The notes under the pieces are model-generated. The model was not told where the DNA came from and searched no databases. It saw only the letters and a list, made by a program, of their open reading frames with translations. This document shows, piece after piece, positions 52,128 through 61,519 of a DNA stretch of 64,000 bases; position 1 is the stretch's first letter, and every line of letters begins with the position of its first letter. Source of the DNA: JADKHR01 sp041917295 (GTDB lineage Bacteria > Elusimicrobiota > Elusimicrobia > FEN-1173); the NCBI GenBank assembly GCA_041917295.1, contig JAYRXX010000021.1, positions 62,001-126,000 of the forward strand, in the 5' to 3' direction. The translations under genes were made by a program, and so were the position numbers.

Positions 52128-52505
52128 ATGAAAAACACATCCACCCCATCCGTAAAAAAAGAGCTTGGAACACGCATTCGAACCCTTCGCAAACGCAACG
52201 GCCTCACCCAGGAGGAAATGGCCGAAAAGTGTGATCTTCACTGGACCTACATCGGCGGACTGGAACGCGGCGAACGCAATCCCACTTTGACCACCATGCA
52301 ACGTGTCGCCGCCGGATTAAATGTCGGGCTCAATCAACTCATCGACGCCCGGTCGTTCCCGAAACCCAAATCCGAGGAAGAATCCAAAGAGGCCCGGTTG
52401 CTTCGCTTGATCCGCAAGAAGGGTCCCGAAAACGTCGACTTGGCGACAAAAGTTATTCGCGAAGTGGCTCGTTGGCGAGACCAGTATTCAGTGAAAAAAA
52501 AGTAA
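52128..52505 (+). CDS. XRE-family HTH transcriptional regulator
   Basis: A 125-residue protein with a helix-turn-helix of the Cro/CI type ('ELGTRIRTLRKRNGLTQEEMAEKCDLHWTYIGGLERGERNPTLTTMQRVA'), residues about 12-65, followed by a charged helical tail ('KEARLLRLIRKKGPENVDLA'). ATG 52128. TATAAT-like hexamers lie about 60 nt upstream in the 114-bp region shared with ksgA, without a convincing -35. Its 3' end overlaps the convergent cinA-type gene by 18 nt. Target genes unknown. Confidence 0.9.
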   Translation: MKNTSTPSVKKELGTRIRTLRKRNGLTQEEMAEKCDLHWTYIGGLERGERNPTLTTMQRVAAGLNVGLNQLIDARSFPKPKSEEESKEARLLRLIRKKGPENVDLATKVIREVARWRDQYSVKKK

Positions 52506-52988
52506 CCGTTTTAAAGCCGCTTCAACCGATTGGTGTCGAATGCCCGTGCGGGAACCGGTAAAATTGTGTTCCCACACGCGTGTTTTTCCGGATCGGGTCC
52601 GAGCGATGTAGACGCGTCCGACCGGTTTTTCGGCGGTTCCGCCGGAAGGGCCGGCAATGCCCGTGATGGCCAGCGTGTGGTCGGCCCCGGACCGTCGGGC
52701 CAACCCCGAAGCCATTTCCCGGGCCGTTGAGGCTGAAACCGCGCCCTGCCGTTTGAGGGTCGAAGGTCGAACGCCTAACAGAGCCATTTTGGATTTGTCC
52801 GCGTAAGTCACAACTCCTCCCCAATAAAATTCGGATGCACCAGGCCGTGATGTCAACAGCTGGGCCAACAATCCGCCCGTGCACGATTCCGCGGTGGCCA
52901 AGGTCTGTCCTTTTCGGCGCAGTTCCCGCCCGATCGCGTTCAACCAATGGGAAAGGGTGTTTCTCCGGACCGACGGGTTCTTCTTCAC
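52488..52988 (-). CDS. pncC: CinA C-terminal domain / nicotinamide-nucleotide amidase PncC
   Basis: A 166-residue stand-alone CinA_C domain. 'TLATAESCTGGLLAQLLTSRPGASEFYWGG' opens it and 'DHTLAITGIAGPSGGTAEKPVGRVYIA' is the second conserved block. PncC deamidates nicotinamide mononucleotide to nicotinate mononucleotide, recycling pyridine nucleotides; its product is the substrate of NadD. Starts GTG 52988, overlapping the livF stop by 4 nt, so it is the last gene of the long minus-strand run. Confidence 0.92.
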   Translation of the reverse strand: MKKNPSVRRNTLSHWLNAIGRELRRKGQTLATAESCTGGLLAQLLTSRPGASEFYWGGVVTYADKSKMALLGVRPSTLKRQGAVSASTAREMASGLARRSGADHTLAITGIAGPSGGTAEKPVGRVYIARTRSGKTRVWEHNFTGSRTGIRHQSVEAALKRLLFFH

Positions 52989-53695
52989 GATATCCCCAAA
53001 TAGGCCGACCGAACCGCCGGATCGTTGGCCAGATCGTTGGCTTTGCCTTCTCGAACCAGTCGGCCGGTTTCGATCACGTATCCCCGCTGGGCAATGGACA
53101 ACGCTTCCTGGGCGTTTTGTTCCACCAACAACACCGGCGTTCCATTTTTATGAATCGTCCGGAGAACTGAAAATATTTTGCGAACCATCAGCGGCGCCAG
53201 TCCCATGGAAGGTTCGTCCAACATCAGAAGCTTTGGCCGTGCCATGAGCGCTCGACCAATGGCCAACATTTGCTGTTCGCCCCCCGACAAGGTTCCCCCC
53301 AGCTGAGACCACCGATCTCCCAAAACGGGAAACAGATCGCAGACAGAGCGAAACTCTTTTTCCAAATCTTTCCCGGGTCCCCGCGCAAAGGCGCCCATTT
53401 CCAAATTTTCCCGCACCGTCAACCGGGGGAAAATTTTTCGTCCTTCCGGAACATGGACCAGGCCCCGGGCGGCGATGGCGTGAGCCGGAGTGGAATCTAC
53501 CCGACGACCGTCAAACAGGATTTCCCCCTCGTCCGGCCACACCAGGCCCGAAACGGTTTTGAGCAAAGTGCTCTTGCCCGCACCATTGGCGCCGATAAGA
53601 CAAACCATTTCGTCGGTGCCGACCTCCAAATCGATGGCGTGCAAAACTTTCCTTTTTCGGCCGTAAGACGCATGAATGCGGCGAAGGCTCAGCAT
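52985..53695 (-). CDS. livF: Branched-chain amino acid ABC transporter ATPase LivF
   Basis: A 236-residue ATPase. Walker A 'GANGAGKSTLLKTVSG', signature 'LSGGEQQMLAIGRALM', Walker B 'LLMLDEPSMGLAPLMV' and His 'LLVEQNAQEALSIA' match LivF. ATG 53695 overlaps the livG stop by 7 nt; upstream in-frame starts lie within livG and are discounted. Works with LivG on the LivHM permease. Confidence 0.94.
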   Translation of the reverse strand: MLSLRRIHASYGRKRKVLHAIDLEVGTDEMVCLIGANGAGKSTLLKTVSGLVWPDEGEILFDGRRVDSTPAHAIAARGLVHVPEGRKIFPRLTVRENLEMGAFARGPGKDLEKEFRSVCDLFPVLGDRWSQLGGTLSGGEQQMLAIGRALMARPKLLMLDEPSMGLAPLMVRKIFSVLRTIHKNGTPVLLVEQNAQEALSIAQRGYVIETGRLVREGKANDLANDPAVRSAYLGIS

Positions 53696-54471
53696 GGTCC
53701 CGCTCCGGATTCCGGCGCAACACCCAGATACGCCTCGATCACAAGCGGATTGCATTGGACTTCGGCGGGAGCCCCCTCGGCAATTTTCCGCCCGTAATCC
53801 AAAACCACCACCCGGTCGGAAACCCCCATCACCATCCGCATGTCGTGCTCAATCAACAAAAGGCTCACTCCCTCTCGACGGACGCGATGGAGAATGTCCA
53901 TCAGTCCCCGGCTTTCTTGGGGGTTCATGCCGGCGTTGGGTTCGTCCAGCAAAAGCAACCGGGGTTCGGTGGCCAACGCCCGAGCGATTTCCAACCGCCG
54001 TTGGTCGCCGTACGACAGAAACCGCGCCGGGGTCGACGCGTGCCCTTCCAGCCCCACGCTGTTCAGTCGCTCCAGAGCGGACCGTCGAATTTCTTTTTCT
54101 TCCCGATAAAAACCCGGCGTCCGAAACAACGCCGCGGCCAATTCCGATCGCGTCCGGCAATGGCGGCCCACCATCACGTTTTCCAAAGCCGTCAAGGCGC
54201 CGAACAGTCGGATGTTTTGAAACGTCCGCGCCATCCCCCTCTGGGTGATGCGGTGAACCGGAAGATCGTCGATCCGTTCGCCGGAAAATTCGATGGTTCC
54301 GGCGTCCAACGGATAAAAACCCGTCAACACGTTAAACAACGTGGTCTTCCCCGCGCCGTTGGGGCCAATGACACTAACGATTTCTCCGGCGTTGATATGC
54401 AGGTCCACCCCGTCGAGAGCCGTCAGGCCCCCGAATTGTTTCGACACCCCCTGGGCGTTGAGCAGTCTCAT
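53689..54471 (-). CDS. livG: Branched-chain amino acid ABC transporter ATPase LivG
   Basis: A 260-residue ATPase. 'GPNGAGKTTLFNVLTGFYPLDAG' is Walker A, 'MARTFQNIRLFGALTALENVM' the Q-loop, 'LSYGDQRRLEIARALA' the signature (LSYG rather than LSGG, as in LivG) and 'LLLLDEPNAGMNPQE' Walker B. The C-terminal 'IAEGAPAEVQCNPLVIEAYLG' is the LivG end. ATG 54471; 4 nt from livM and 7-nt overlap with livF. Confidence 0.95.
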   Translation of the reverse strand: MRLLNAQGVSKQFGGLTALDGVDLHINAGEIVSVIGPNGAGKTTLFNVLTGFYPLDAGTIEFSGERIDDLPVHRITQRGMARTFQNIRLFGALTALENVMVGRHCRTRSELAAALFRTPGFYREEKEIRRSALERLNSVGLEGHASTPARFLSYGDQRRLEIARALATEPRLLLLDEPNAGMNPQESRGLMDILHRVRREGVSLLLIEHDMRMVMGVSDRVVVLDYGRKIAEGAPAEVQCNPLVIEAYLGVAPESGAGPC

Positions 54472-54475
54472 GGCT

Positions 54476-55447
54476 CTATTTTCGCCGTCGGGGCCACAGC
54501 CCTTCCGGGCGAAACAACGCCATGACCACCAGGATCACTCCGAATATAAGGTAGCGGGCGTTCACCAACACGCCGCCGCCCCACCGGGAAAACAAGTCCG
54601 CCCGCAACAGTTCCGGCAAACCCACGATTAAAACCACCCCCACCAATACGCCCGGCACCGATCCCATTCCCCCCACCACCACCATGGCCACCAACAAAAC
54701 AGATTCCCAAAACGTAAACGATTCCGGCGTCACAAAGTTTTCCCACCGGGCGAACAGCGATCCCGCCACACCAGCAAACACGGCCGATGCGATAAACGCC
54801 ACGTTTTTTAGTTTCGGCACGTTGATGCCCATGGCCTGGGCGGCCATTTCGTCTTCCCGGATCGCCATCCAAGCTCGCCCCACCCGGGACCGTTCCAACC
54901 GATAAGAGATCAGGCAAGCCAACGCCAAAAAACCAAAAATGAGATAGAAAAAGTGGGTGTTGGTGGTAACATCGAAAGAAAAAATGCGGAGCGGGGGTGT
55001 TGAACCGATGAGAAGCGACAGTCCCATGGGGCCTTGGGTAACGGAATCCCAATTGTTCAGCGTGATGCGGGTGATTTCCCCAAAGCCCAGGGTCACGATC
55101 GCCAAATAATCGCCGCGCAACCGTAAAACCGGCGCCCCCAAAAGCGTACGCACCCCCATGGCCGCCACCGCGCTGACGGGCAGGCAGACCCAAAAGGGCC
55201 AGCCCCTCACCGAAAGGATTCCCGTCGTGTAAGCCCCGATGGCGTAGAAAGCCATAAACCCCAAATCCAATAAGCCCACGTTGCCCAGCACCAGGTTAAG
55301 GCCCAACGCCAACAGTCCGTAAAGACCCATCACGCCCAGGATCCGAATAAAAAACCCACCGCTGGTCCCCTCCAAGAACAACGGAAGAGCCAAAAACAAA
55401 CCGGTCGCCGCAAACAAAATGATTTTTTTAATTGGAATTTCCCGCAT
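54476..55447 (-). CDS. livM: Branched-chain amino acid ABC transporter permease LivM
   Basis: A 323-residue inner-membrane permease with about nine hydrophobic helices. 'YGLLALGLNLVLGNVGLLDLGFMAFYAIGAYT' is the LivM signature, 'SRVGRAWMAIREDEMAAQAMGINV' the cytoplasmic coupling loop (EAA-like) and 'VVVGGMGSVPGVLVGVVLIVGLPELL' the C-terminal pore segment. ATG 55447 overlaps the livH stop (TGATG). Upstream in-frame starts fall inside livH. Confidence 0.94.
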   Translation of the reverse strand: MREIPIKKIILFAATGLFLALPLFLEGTSGGFFIRILGVMGLYGLLALGLNLVLGNVGLLDLGFMAFYAIGAYTTGILSVRGWPFWVCLPVSAVAAMGVRTLLGAPVLRLRGDYLAIVTLGFGEITRITLNNWDSVTQGPMGLSLLIGSTPPLRIFSFDVTTNTHFFYLIFGFLALACLISYRLERSRVGRAWMAIREDEMAAQAMGINVPKLKNVAFIASAVFAGVAGSLFARWENFVTPESFTFWESVLLVAMVVVGGMGSVPGVLVGVVLIVGLPELLRADLFSRWGGGVLVNARYLIFGVILVVMALFRPEGLWPRRRK

Positions 55448-56346
55448 CAGACTTTTTCCACGACACGTTGACCCAACAACCCCGCGGGCCGAAACATCAA
55501 CACCCCCATGAGCACCGCGAACGCAAACACGTCCTTCCACTCCGGGCGGGGCAAGAAACCAGCCCCCAAGGATTCCACCATACCCAACAGGAATCCGCCC
55601 AGCATGGCCCCCGGAATGCTCCCAATGCCGCCCAACACCGCCGCGGTAAAGGCCTTAATTCCGGGGGTGAAACCCATGTTGTATTTAATGGACCCGTAGT
55701 ACAACCCGTTCAAGACACCCGCTGCGCCGCCCAGGGCGCCGCCGATAAAAAAAGTCAGGGCAACCAACCGTCCAACGGGGATTCCCATCAATTGAGCGGT
55801 GTCGGCGTCTTGGGAAACCGCCCGAAGAGCTTTTCCCCACCGGGTCTTTTGAATGAAAAAAGTCAGGAGGCCCATCAACACCACCGACACGGAAATGATG
55901 AGAACCTGAGAGAGATTAAATCGAATTCCACCGATAAGGAAAGGAGGTCGAGACATCAGGGAAGGAAAAGCCAATTGGCTGTCGCGCCACAGAAACACCG
56001 CGTTTTGCAAAACCATCGACGCGCCAATGGCGGACAACAACGGGGTCAACCGCTCCGACCGGCGCAGGGGCGCGTAAGCCACACGGTTCAACACCACCCC
56101 GCACAGGCCCGACCCCGCCATGGCTAAAACAAAAACCAGAGGGACGGACACTTCCATCGGAAGGGAACCGCCCACGGGCCCCGCCGACAACAACACCCAT
56201 CCCATCACCCCGCCCAACATGAAAAGTTCCGAATGGGCGAAATTGATCATTCGCAAGACACCGTAAACCAGGGTGTAGCCCAGAGCGATCAGGGCGTAGA
56301 TCCCGCCCAGGGTCAGGCCGTTCAGCAACTGCTCAATAAAAATCAT
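55447..56346 (-). CDS. livH: Branched-chain amino acid ABC transporter permease LivH
   Basis: A 299-residue permease partner of LivM. 'LLNGLTLGGIYALIALGYTLVYGVLRMINFAHSELFMLGG' is the LivH hallmark; 'TRWGKALRAVSQDADTAQLMGIPVGRL' is the coupling loop; 'AVLGGIGSIPGAMLGGFLLGMVESL' follows. ATG 56346 (MIFIEQLL) is chosen because earlier in-frame starts overlap livK; it has no Shine-Dalgarno and depends on coupling, 19 nt after livK. Confidence 0.93.
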   Translation of the reverse strand: MIFIEQLLNGLTLGGIYALIALGYTLVYGVLRMINFAHSELFMLGGVMGWVLLSAGPVGGSLPMEVSVPLVFVLAMAGSGLCGVVLNRVAYAPLRRSERLTPLLSAIGASMVLQNAVFLWRDSQLAFPSLMSRPPFLIGGIRFNLSQVLIISVSVVLMGLLTFFIQKTRWGKALRAVSQDADTAQLMGIPVGRLVALTFFIGGALGGAAGVLNGLYYGSIKYNMGFTPGIKAFTAAVLGGIGSIPGAMLGGFLLGMVESLGAGFLPRPEWKDVFAFAVLMGVLMFRPAGLLGQRVVEKV

Positions 56347-56365
56347 TGGGGAAGCGAGGAACCGA

Positions 56366-57529
56366 TCAATGGGAATGATCGAGGTTGACGCCAGTAAATC
56401 TATTGTTCTGAACTTGAAAAAGCGTGATCGTTTTGTTTTGAGTGTCGCCCTTTTCATCGAAAGCGGTTTCGCCGAGAACGCCGGTGTATTTCATCGCGCG
56501 AAGGACGTCGATGATTTTGGCTTTGTCCGGGCCCCCTTTTTCCAGGGCGTCGAGGAGAATGTTCGCGGCTTCGTAGGCGTAATGGTCGTAGGCTTTCAGT
56601 TCGCTTTCCGGATAGCGGAGCCGGTATTTGTCCACGAACAAACGGGCGGTTTCCAACAGTTCGGGCGGACGACCCAAATAGGTCACGTAAGCTCCTTCAA
56701 CGGCGGGGCCCGCAATGCGCAGGAAGTCGGGATCGTAACTGATCTCACCGGTCAGAAACGGGACCGCCAGTCCGGCCTCCCGGGCCTGGCGGAGGATAAG
56801 GCCTCCCTCCGTGTAAGTCCCCCCGAAGTAGAGAAGGTCCGGAGACGCGCTTTTGACCCGCGTGACCAACGCCTTAAAATCTTTGTCGCCGGGTTGGACC
56901 CCGTCAAAAGACAACACGGTCCCCCCCAGCTCTTTAAAGCGATTTTGAAACACGTCGGCGATGCCTTGCCCATACGCGGTTTTGTCGTGGACAACGGCGG
57001 CGGCCCGGCTTTTAAGTTTGTCAAACGCGAAATCCGCGGCGAAGGTCCCCTGAACATCGTCGGTGGTGGTCACACGGAAAACGTTCCGGGGTCCCGCCCA
57101 CCCGGGAGCCAATTGTTGCAATGTCAACTGGGGGTTCGACGACCCCGCGTTCACCATCGCCAGCCCCGCCCGGGCATACACCGCCGACGCCGGGATCGAA
57201 CAACCCGAATTAAAATGGCCGATCACCGCCACCACGGACGGATCGGAAACAATTCGGTTGGCCACGTTCACCGCTTCTTTGGGATCGGACCGATCGTCGA
57301 ACTCCACCAAGCGCAATCGGTAATTGGGAAACCGTCCCGACGCGTTGGCCTCTTCCACGGCCAAAGCCGCGGCCCGTTTCAATCCTTGCCCCAATGCGGC
57401 AATGTCGCCGGTCAAGGGTTCCGCGATGGCGATTTTCACTTCGCGGGGCCCCCCCTGGCACGCCGCCATGGCGCACAGAAGCAGACCATTCCCCAGTCGA
57501 ATAAAACGAGAAATCCAATTTTTGTCCAT
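56366..57529 (-). CDS. livK: Leucine/branched-chain amino acid-binding lipoprotein LivK
   Basis: A 387-residue substrate-binding protein. The N-terminus 'LGNGLLLCAMAACQGG' has a lipobox-like site (AMAAC), suggesting a lipid anchor at the membrane face. 'VKIAIAEPLTGDIAALGQGLKRAA', 'VVAVIGHFNSGCSIPAS' and 'DHYAYEAANILLDALEKGG' are Peripla_BP_6 features of LivJ/LivK. It delivers ligand to LivHM. Follows thrC by 10 nt, ATG 57529. Specificity could be leucine, other branched amino acids, amides or urea; the sequence does not decide. Confidence 0.93.
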   Translation of the reverse strand: MDKNWISRFIRLGNGLLLCAMAACQGGPREVKIAIAEPLTGDIAALGQGLKRAAALAVEEANASGRFPNYRLRLVEFDDRSDPKEAVNVANRIVSDPSVVAVIGHFNSGCSIPASAVYARAGLAMVNAGSSNPQLTLQQLAPGWAGPRNVFRVTTTDDVQGTFAADFAFDKLKSRAAAVVHDKTAYGQGIADVFQNRFKELGGTVLSFDGVQPGDKDFKALVTRVKSASPDLLYFGGTYTEGGLILRQAREAGLAVPFLTGEISYDPDFLRIAGPAVEGAYVTYLGRPPELLETARLFVDKYRLRYPESELKAYDHYAYEAANILLDALEKGGPDKAKIIDVLRAMKYTGVLGETAFDEKGDTQNKTITLFQVQNNRFTGVNLDHSH

Positions 57530-57539
57530 GGTTAATTCC

Positions 57540-58601
57540 TCACAAGCCTAGTTCGGATCGGATGGCCTCGACCGTCGGCGCAACGGTCTTGGGTCGAGGG
57601 GCCAACGCAATGGCCCGTTCCGGGTCTTTCAACCCGTGCCCGGTCAAGACACACACGACCGTGGCGCTCGATTGGGCGAACTCCCGGTGGACGGAAACAA
57701 ATTTTTTGACCCCCGCCACCGAAGCCGCGCTGGCCGGCTCGCAAAACACGCCTTCCCGGGCCAACGCCTTGTAAGCCTCGAGAATTTCCTCGTCGGACAC
57801 GGCGCCGATGTGCCCGCCCGACTCGTCGCGAGCGGCCAAGGCGCCTTTCCACGAAGCGGGGTTGCCGATTTTGATCGCCGTGGCGATGGTTTTCGGGTCT
57901 TTCACGGCTTCGCCTTTCACGATGGGGGCCGCTCCCTCCGCTTGCCAACCCATCATTTTGGGAAGAATCCGGCTCTTTCCAATACCGTGGTATTCCTTGT
58001 ATCCCTTCCAATAGGCGGTGATATTGCCGGCGTTGCCGACGGGGATAAAATGGTAATCGGGCGCGTCTCCCAACGTGTCGACAATTTCAAAGGCGCCGGT
58101 TTTTTGGCTCTCGATGCGGTAAGGATTGATGGAATTAACCACCGTGATGGGGGCCACTTCCCCCACGCGGCGAACCATGGCCAGGGCGTCGTCAAAGTTT
58201 CCCTGGACAGCGAAAACCTCCGCCCCGTGTATCAGGGCCTGGGACAGTTTGCCCAGTGCGATTTGACCGTCCGGAATCAAGACCACGCAACGCATGCCGG
58301 CCCGGGCCGCGTAGGCCGCCGCCGACGCCGATGTATTTCCCGTGGACGCCGTAATCACGGCCTTCGATCCGGCCTCGGCCGCTTTCGAAATGGCCAACGT
58401 CATGCCGCGGTCTTTAAAGGATCCGGTGGGATTGAGCCCTTCGTATTTCAGAAACAGCCGTAATCGCGGCGCGCCGACCCACTCGGCGATGCGACACGAG
58501 GCGATTAAGGGAGTGTCTCCCTCCAACAGGGAAATCACCGGAGTCCTGTCGGTGACAGGGAGATGGGCTCGATAACGTTGGATCAGTTCGGTGCGCGGCA
58601 T
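57540..58601 (-). CDS. thrC: Threonine synthase
   Basis: A 353-residue PLP enzyme converting O-phosphohomoserine to threonine. PLP Lys in 'LNPTGSFKDRGM', phosphate loop 'VGNAGNITAYWKGYKEY', Ser/Thr segment 'ASTGNTSASAAAYAARAGM' and C-terminal 'VCVLTGHGLKDPE' identify it. Short type (no N-terminal extension of the E. coli enzyme). ATG 58601. It is located inside a run of envelope and transport genes, with no other thr gene near. Confidence 0.95.
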   Translation of the reverse strand: MPRTELIQRYRAHLPVTDRTPVISLLEGDTPLIASCRIAEWVGAPRLRLFLKYEGLNPTGSFKDRGMTLAISKAAEAGSKAVITASTGNTSASAAAYAARAGMRCVVLIPDGQIALGKLSQALIHGAEVFAVQGNFDDALAMVRRVGEVAPITVVNSINPYRIESQKTGAFEIVDTLGDAPDYHFIPVGNAGNITAYWKGYKEYHGIGKSRILPKMMGWQAEGAAPIVKGEAVKDPKTIATAIKIGNPASWKGALAARDESGGHIGAVSDEEILEAYKALAREGVFCEPASAASVAGVKKFVSVHREFAQSSATVVCVLTGHGLKDPERAIALAPRPKTVAPTVEAIRSELGL

Positions 58602-58615
58602 AGGAGACAGCAAGA

Positions 58616-59788
58616 TTATCTCATTTTTTTAGTCGCTGATCTCGTCATAGAATTGTCCAAAAGGGACTCATAAAGAGTTTCGTGCTGATGAACCATTTGG
58701 TGAACGTCAAAATCGGCCCCCACCGACAGTCGCGCTTGGACACCCATGGATTGGGCCTGGACCGGATGATCCAGGAGATAGGCTAATTTATCCGCGGTGT
58801 TTTCGGGATGGCCCGGAGGGATAAGAAAACCGGTGACCCCGTTTTCGACCACATCCCGGCACCCATCCACGGCATTCACCACGCAGGGCAACCCCGCCGC
58901 CATGGCTTCCACCAACGCCATGGGCAACCCTTCCCACAACGACGTCATGCAAAAAATGTCGGCCCGGGCCATGAGCGACGGGACATCCGATCGCCACCCC
59001 GCCAAAAGAACTTTGCCGGTCAAATTGCATCGGCCTATTTCCGCTTCAATTTCGTTGCGCCCAGCCCCGTCGCCCACCACGAGAAACCGAACCCGTTCGC
59101 ACCGTTCGGTCACCCGATGGGCGGCACGAACAAAATCCAACAGATTCTTTTGGGGTTTAAAAGGCCCCACCGTGATCACCAACCGGTCGTCGGGCGATAT
59201 AGGAATTTTTTCGGGCGCCGCGCGGGTGTGAACCAGAGAAAGATGGTCTTCCAAATGGACCGCCGCCCGAATGAGCAGCTGTTTTTCCGGGTTTCCAATT
59301 CGCCGGGCGACGGCTTCGTTTCGGTTGGCGTTGGAGACGAAAATGAGTGTCGTCGTCCGAAGCGCCAAAAACCGTTCGAGCCACACATAGATCAGACGCA
59401 CCCAAAACGGTTGCGCGGGATTAAAACCGAATCCGTGAACCGTGTGAACAAGGATGGGTACCCCGGCCAGCCAGGCGGCGAGACGTCCGATAACACCCGC
59501 CTTGGACGAATGGGTGTGAACGATGTGGGGCCGTTCGATTCGCAACAGGCGGATCAGTTCAAATAAAGCCTTTAAATCGCGCCAAGGACGAATCGGCCGA
59601 CAAAGGTTCGAAATAAAAAATATCCGCGGAACTACCCGGTTCGCTTCTTGGTCCAGTTGTCCGCCCGGGCCGCAACAGAGGGCGGCATCAAACCGATCTT
59701 TATTGAGTTCCGAGACCAGAGTCAGAGCTGTCCGTTGCGCTCCGCCCAATTCCAAGAGAGTGATAATGTGAAAAATTTTACTCCTCAT
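58616..59788 (-). CDS. Family 4 glycosyltransferase (GT-B)
   Basis: A 390-residue retaining glycosyltransferase. N-terminal 'FHIITLLELGGAQRTALTLVSEL', 'RPHIVHTHSSKAGVIGRLAAWLAGVP' and 'HTVHGFGF' are acceptor-domain features; 'ITVGPFKPQKNLLDFVRAAHRV', 'LLAGWRSDVPSLMARADIFCMTSLWEGLPMALVEAMAAGLPCV' and 'NGVTGFLIPPGHPE' give the GT4 donor site with ExxxxxxxE. Acts on the cytoplasmic face in polysaccharide assembly. ATG 59788 overlaps the upstream ligase-like gene by 11 nt. Confidence 0.93.
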   Translation of the reverse strand: MRSKIFHIITLLELGGAQRTALTLVSELNKDRFDAALCCGPGGQLDQEANRVVPRIFFISNLCRPIRPWRDLKALFELIRLLRIERPHIVHTHSSKAGVIGRLAAWLAGVPILVHTVHGFGFNPAQPFWVRLIYVWLERFLALRTTTLIFVSNANRNEAVARRIGNPEKQLLIRAAVHLEDHLSLVHTRAAPEKIPISPDDRLVITVGPFKPQKNLLDFVRAAHRVTERCERVRFLVVGDGAGRNEIEAEIGRCNLTGKVLLAGWRSDVPSLMARADIFCMTSLWEGLPMALVEAMAAGLPCVVNAVDGCRDVVENGVTGFLIPPGHPENTADKLAYLLDHPVQAQSMGVQARLSVGADFDVHQMVHQHETLYESLLDNSMTRSATKKMR

Positions 59789-61505
59789 GTCTTCTTTTTT
59801 CCTCAATTCGACGTGCCGTTTCGGCCCTCCGGTCTGGATCTCCTCCCAACACACGGGGATCGGCCAACGCCCGCAGGGCGCCGTCGTAGGCCCGGGACGC
59901 CTCTTCTTTTTTTCCATCGGCGGCCAGCAGGTCGCCCCACCGTTCCCAGGCGGCGGCTTTCAAGGGCAACAGGTGGGTGGCTTTTTCATACTCCCGCAGA
60001 GCCCGGCCACGGTCTCCCTTTTCCAAAGCCAGTTCCGCCAGTTCCATCCGATACCCCGCCCGGGTGGGGGCCAATTCCGTGGCCCGTTCCAAATCCGCGC
60101 TTGCTCCGTCCCAGTCCTGTTTTTGGATTCGCACGATCGCCCGGAGCTCATAAAGGGGGGGATACCACCGGTTCCAACGGAGTCCCTGGTCCAACCATTC
60201 GAGGGCCATTTCGAAACGGTTGGCGTGGGCGGCCATCCGGGCTTTTTCGCACAACTGGTTGGCCCGAAAAACAGCGAAAAAAGATAGCCCCACCAGGGAC
60301 CAGACAACCAATGGAGCCACAATCCACTTGGACGCAATCGGATTGCCGACGGTCACGTCGGTCGAGGCGGATTCCGATTCCGCCCCCACCGTCAACCCCA
60401 ACCCCAGAAAAAACAGCCAATAAAGCCCCGGAAACGAAAACCCAATATGGAACAAATTGAACAAACAAAACCCCGCTAAACCCAACCCCAACCCGGTTTT
60501 TCGATAGGTCCGCCAGTTGCGTCCCACCAAAACGACGATGAACAAAATCAGAGCGCCTCCCCCCACCGCGCCCCGTTCGGCCAACCATTCCAAAACGAAG
60601 TTGTGGGCGTAAAGGCTGTTGAGGCCCCAGGGGTCCGTCCGAAAAGCCGGGTAAGCCTCTCCGAAAGTTCCCGGGCCGGCGCCGAAAATGGGGTGGGCTT
60701 TAAAAATCTCAAACGCTGTTCCCATCCACGTGAGTCGGTCGGGATCGCCTCGAAACACTTTTCCCCAATCGGCCTGGGTCAGATATAGGCCAACCCCGCC
60801 GATGGCAACGACCAACAACAATAAGAGAGTTTTTCGTCCCTCGCTTTTCGTCCAACGGTATCCGAGGGCAACCGTCCCTTGAATCACGGCCACGGCCACT
60901 CCGACGAGAGACCGACTGAGAACCAAGCCGGTTCCCATCAAAACCAGGGCGCCGATCCAAAATGAGCGCACCCAGCGGGAAGAACCCCGGTCGAACGCAA
61001 AATCAAATAAGGCCGGAGCGGTTAACAAAACCAAGGCGGCAAAAATGTTGGGATTGACCAACGGGCCCGTCCAGGGACCGGTCCGGTCAACGGCGTAGAG
61101 AAAGGCCGCAACAATTGCCACAAGCCCGGCCCCGGCGAAAGCGCGCCGAAAAAGTATCCGCGACTCCCCCCCGGAAACGGCCCCCACAAAAAAGAAAGCC
61201 CACGCGGGGAAATCGTTCAATAGACCGGGCAACGCGCTTTGGAGATAAGCACTTTGAAAAGTTGAAACCAATGACGCCAGCAGAACCACTGCCCCGAAAG
61301 GACCGTACGACCGTGTCACAGACAAACCCCGCCCCCCATCCGCCGTTCGGCCCATCAACACCAACACGCACCCCAACACCGCCAGAAATGAAAGGGAAAC
61401 ACCCACCAACGATTGAACCCACTGGTCCCACGCCAACCGCAAAAGAGGCAAGGCCAACACAAACCCCAGCAGGATAGCCTGGGTTAACGACAGATAACGG
61501 GTCAT
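59778..61505 (-). CDS. O-antigen ligase/polymerase-like (Wzy_C) membrane protein with TPR tail
   Basis: A 575-residue protein with roughly twelve hydrophobic helices (about 1-420) and C-terminal tetratricopeptide repeats (about 430-560: 'ALEWLDQGLRWNRWYPPLYELRAIV', 'GDRGRALREYEKATHLLPLKA'). The Wzy_C segment includes 'PIFGAGPGTFGEAYPAF' and 'LYAHNFVLEWLAERGAVGGGALI', where the HNxxLE-like motif is the ligase/polymerase hallmark. Joins sugar chains at the periplasmic face, to lipid or protein acceptors. ATG 61505 lies 14 nt after the FAD enzyme. Confidence 0.9.
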   Translation of the reverse strand: MTRYLSLTQAILLGFVLALPLLRLAWDQWVQSLVGVSLSFLAVLGCVLVLMGRTADGGRGLSVTRSYGPFGAVVLLASLVSTFQSAYLQSALPGLLNDFPAWAFFFVGAVSGGESRILFRRAFAGAGLVAIVAAFLYAVDRTGPWTGPLVNPNIFAALVLLTAPALFDFAFDRGSSRWVRSFWIGALVLMGTGLVLSRSLVGVAVAVIQGTVALGYRWTKSEGRKTLLLLLVVAIGGVGLYLTQADWGKVFRGDPDRLTWMGTAFEIFKAHPIFGAGPGTFGEAYPAFRTDPWGLNSLYAHNFVLEWLAERGAVGGGALILFIVVLVGRNWRTYRKTGLGLGLAGFCLFNLFHIGFSFPGLYWLFFLGLGLTVGAESESASTDVTVGNPIASKWIVAPLVVWSLVGLSFFAVFRANQLCEKARMAAHANRFEMALEWLDQGLRWNRWYPPLYELRAIVRIQKQDWDGASADLERATELAPTRAGYRMELAELALEKGDRGRALREYEKATHLLPLKAAAWERWGDLLAADGKKEEASRAYDGALRALADPRVLGGDPDRRAETARRIEEKRRHEE

Positions 61506-61519
61506 GGGGCGAAACGGTT